The translations under genes and the position numbers were made by a program. The notes under the pieces were generated by a model that was not told the origin of the DNA, made no database searches, and saw nothing but the letters and a program-made list of their open reading frames with translations. Below, piece by piece: positions 6,667 to 6,849 of a stretch of 6,849 bases of DNA (positions within the stretch are counted from its first letter, which is position 1; each line of letters opens with the position of its first letter). Source of the DNA: Bacteroidota bacterium (GTDB lineage Bacteria > Bacteroidota > Bacteroidia > Bacteroidales > Rikenellaceae); contig JAEZTA010000095.1 in NCBI GenBank assembly GCA_023443765.1, positions 1 to 6,849 of the forward strand, given 5' to 3'.

Positions 6667-6849
6667 TGGAGGTGGCGGGAGTCGAACCCGCGTCCAAACA
6701 GGGAACCCGAAAGCTTTCTACACGCTTAGCCGCCATTTGATCCTTCTCCCCGTGCCTGGCAGGCAGCGACCGAACGCGGGGCCCAGTTCCTAAATTTTCG
6801 CGCACCGACCGGAACACTCCGGCGCACTATCTCTAAATGAATGATACCC
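6667..6849 (-). ncRNA. ssrA: tmRNA (ssrA), 3' portion; 5' part off window
   Basis: Transfer-messenger RNA rescues stalled ribosomes by acting as alanyl-tRNA and then as a short mRNA encoding a degradation tag. Read on the minus strand, the 3' end holds the near-universal tRNA-like part: GTAGAAAGCTTTC, then TTTGGACGCGGGTTCGACTC with the T arm GCGGG-TTCGACT-CCCGC, and the acceptor strand CACCTCC with discriminator A at 6667. CCA is not encoded; CTG follows instead, so CCA must be added after transcription. Upstream are pseudoknot-type folds: a CCGGA/TCCGG hairpin enclosed by two pairing GTGCGC segments (about 6822-6796), and a CCCCG/CGGGG stem further 3'. The tag reading frame and the 5' acceptor strand, which should read about GGRGGTG, lie beyond the right edge, so the tag peptide cannot be read here. 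Confidence 0.95.

Noticed and set aside
6667..6740. Possible ordinary tRNA gene, from the T arm GCGGGTTCGACTCCCGC
   Set aside because: There is no anticodon arm or 5' acceptor strand at tRNA distance. The GTAGAAAGCTT and TTGGACGCGGG context is that of tmRNA.
6744..6849. Search for the tmRNA tag (ending in A-L-A-A or similar) on the minus strand
   Set aside because: No such frame is found in the visible part, which appears to be the pseudoknot region 3' of the tag. The tag must lie beyond the right edge.

Overview
The window looks like chromosomal DNA from a gut Bacteroidales bacterium, most likely Alistipes or a close relative (genus is an inference). The reasons are GC-rich coding sequence, promoters of the Bacteroidetes type (TAnnTTTG -7 element), no Shine-Dalgarno-like start sites, and lineage-typical families: a LruC-domain lipoprotein and a phosphoesterase with the MetallophosC C-terminal domain.

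Left to right, the plus strand carries the 3' part of a calcineurin-type phosphoesterase fused to a PQQ/BamB-like beta-propeller (1-1757; the start lies off the left edge). It is closed by a strong terminator. A Bacteroidetes promoter overlaps that terminator and drives a LruC-domain lipoprotein (1913-3895), which has its own terminator. Convergent to it on the minus strand is a membrane acyltransferase of the acyltransferase 3 / NolL type (4961-3945), whose promoter sits so close to the ATG that the mRNA may be leaderless. Further right on the minus strand is a decapitated calcineurin-like phosphoesterase (6425-5169). It keeps only the last metal-binding motif of the catalytic domain plus intact C-terminal modules, has a good promoter just upstream and a terminator just downstream. 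At the right edge is the 3' half of the tmRNA gene (ssrA, minus strand), followed by a long perfect hairpin terminator. The stretch 6467-6610, between the ssrA terminator and the truncated gene's promoter, holds a small cluster of direct and inverted repeats and no convincing gene. The gap 4975-5109 shows nothing recognisable.

These are independent transcription units rather than an operon: every gene has its own terminator, and three promoters are visible. The shared theme is the cell envelope (exported phosphoesterases, a lipoprotein, a polysaccharide-type acyltransferase). I see no mobile element, CRISPR array or defence system. The most unusual item is the broken phosphoesterase, joined to a promoter beside ssrA, a locus that is a common integration target in bacteria.
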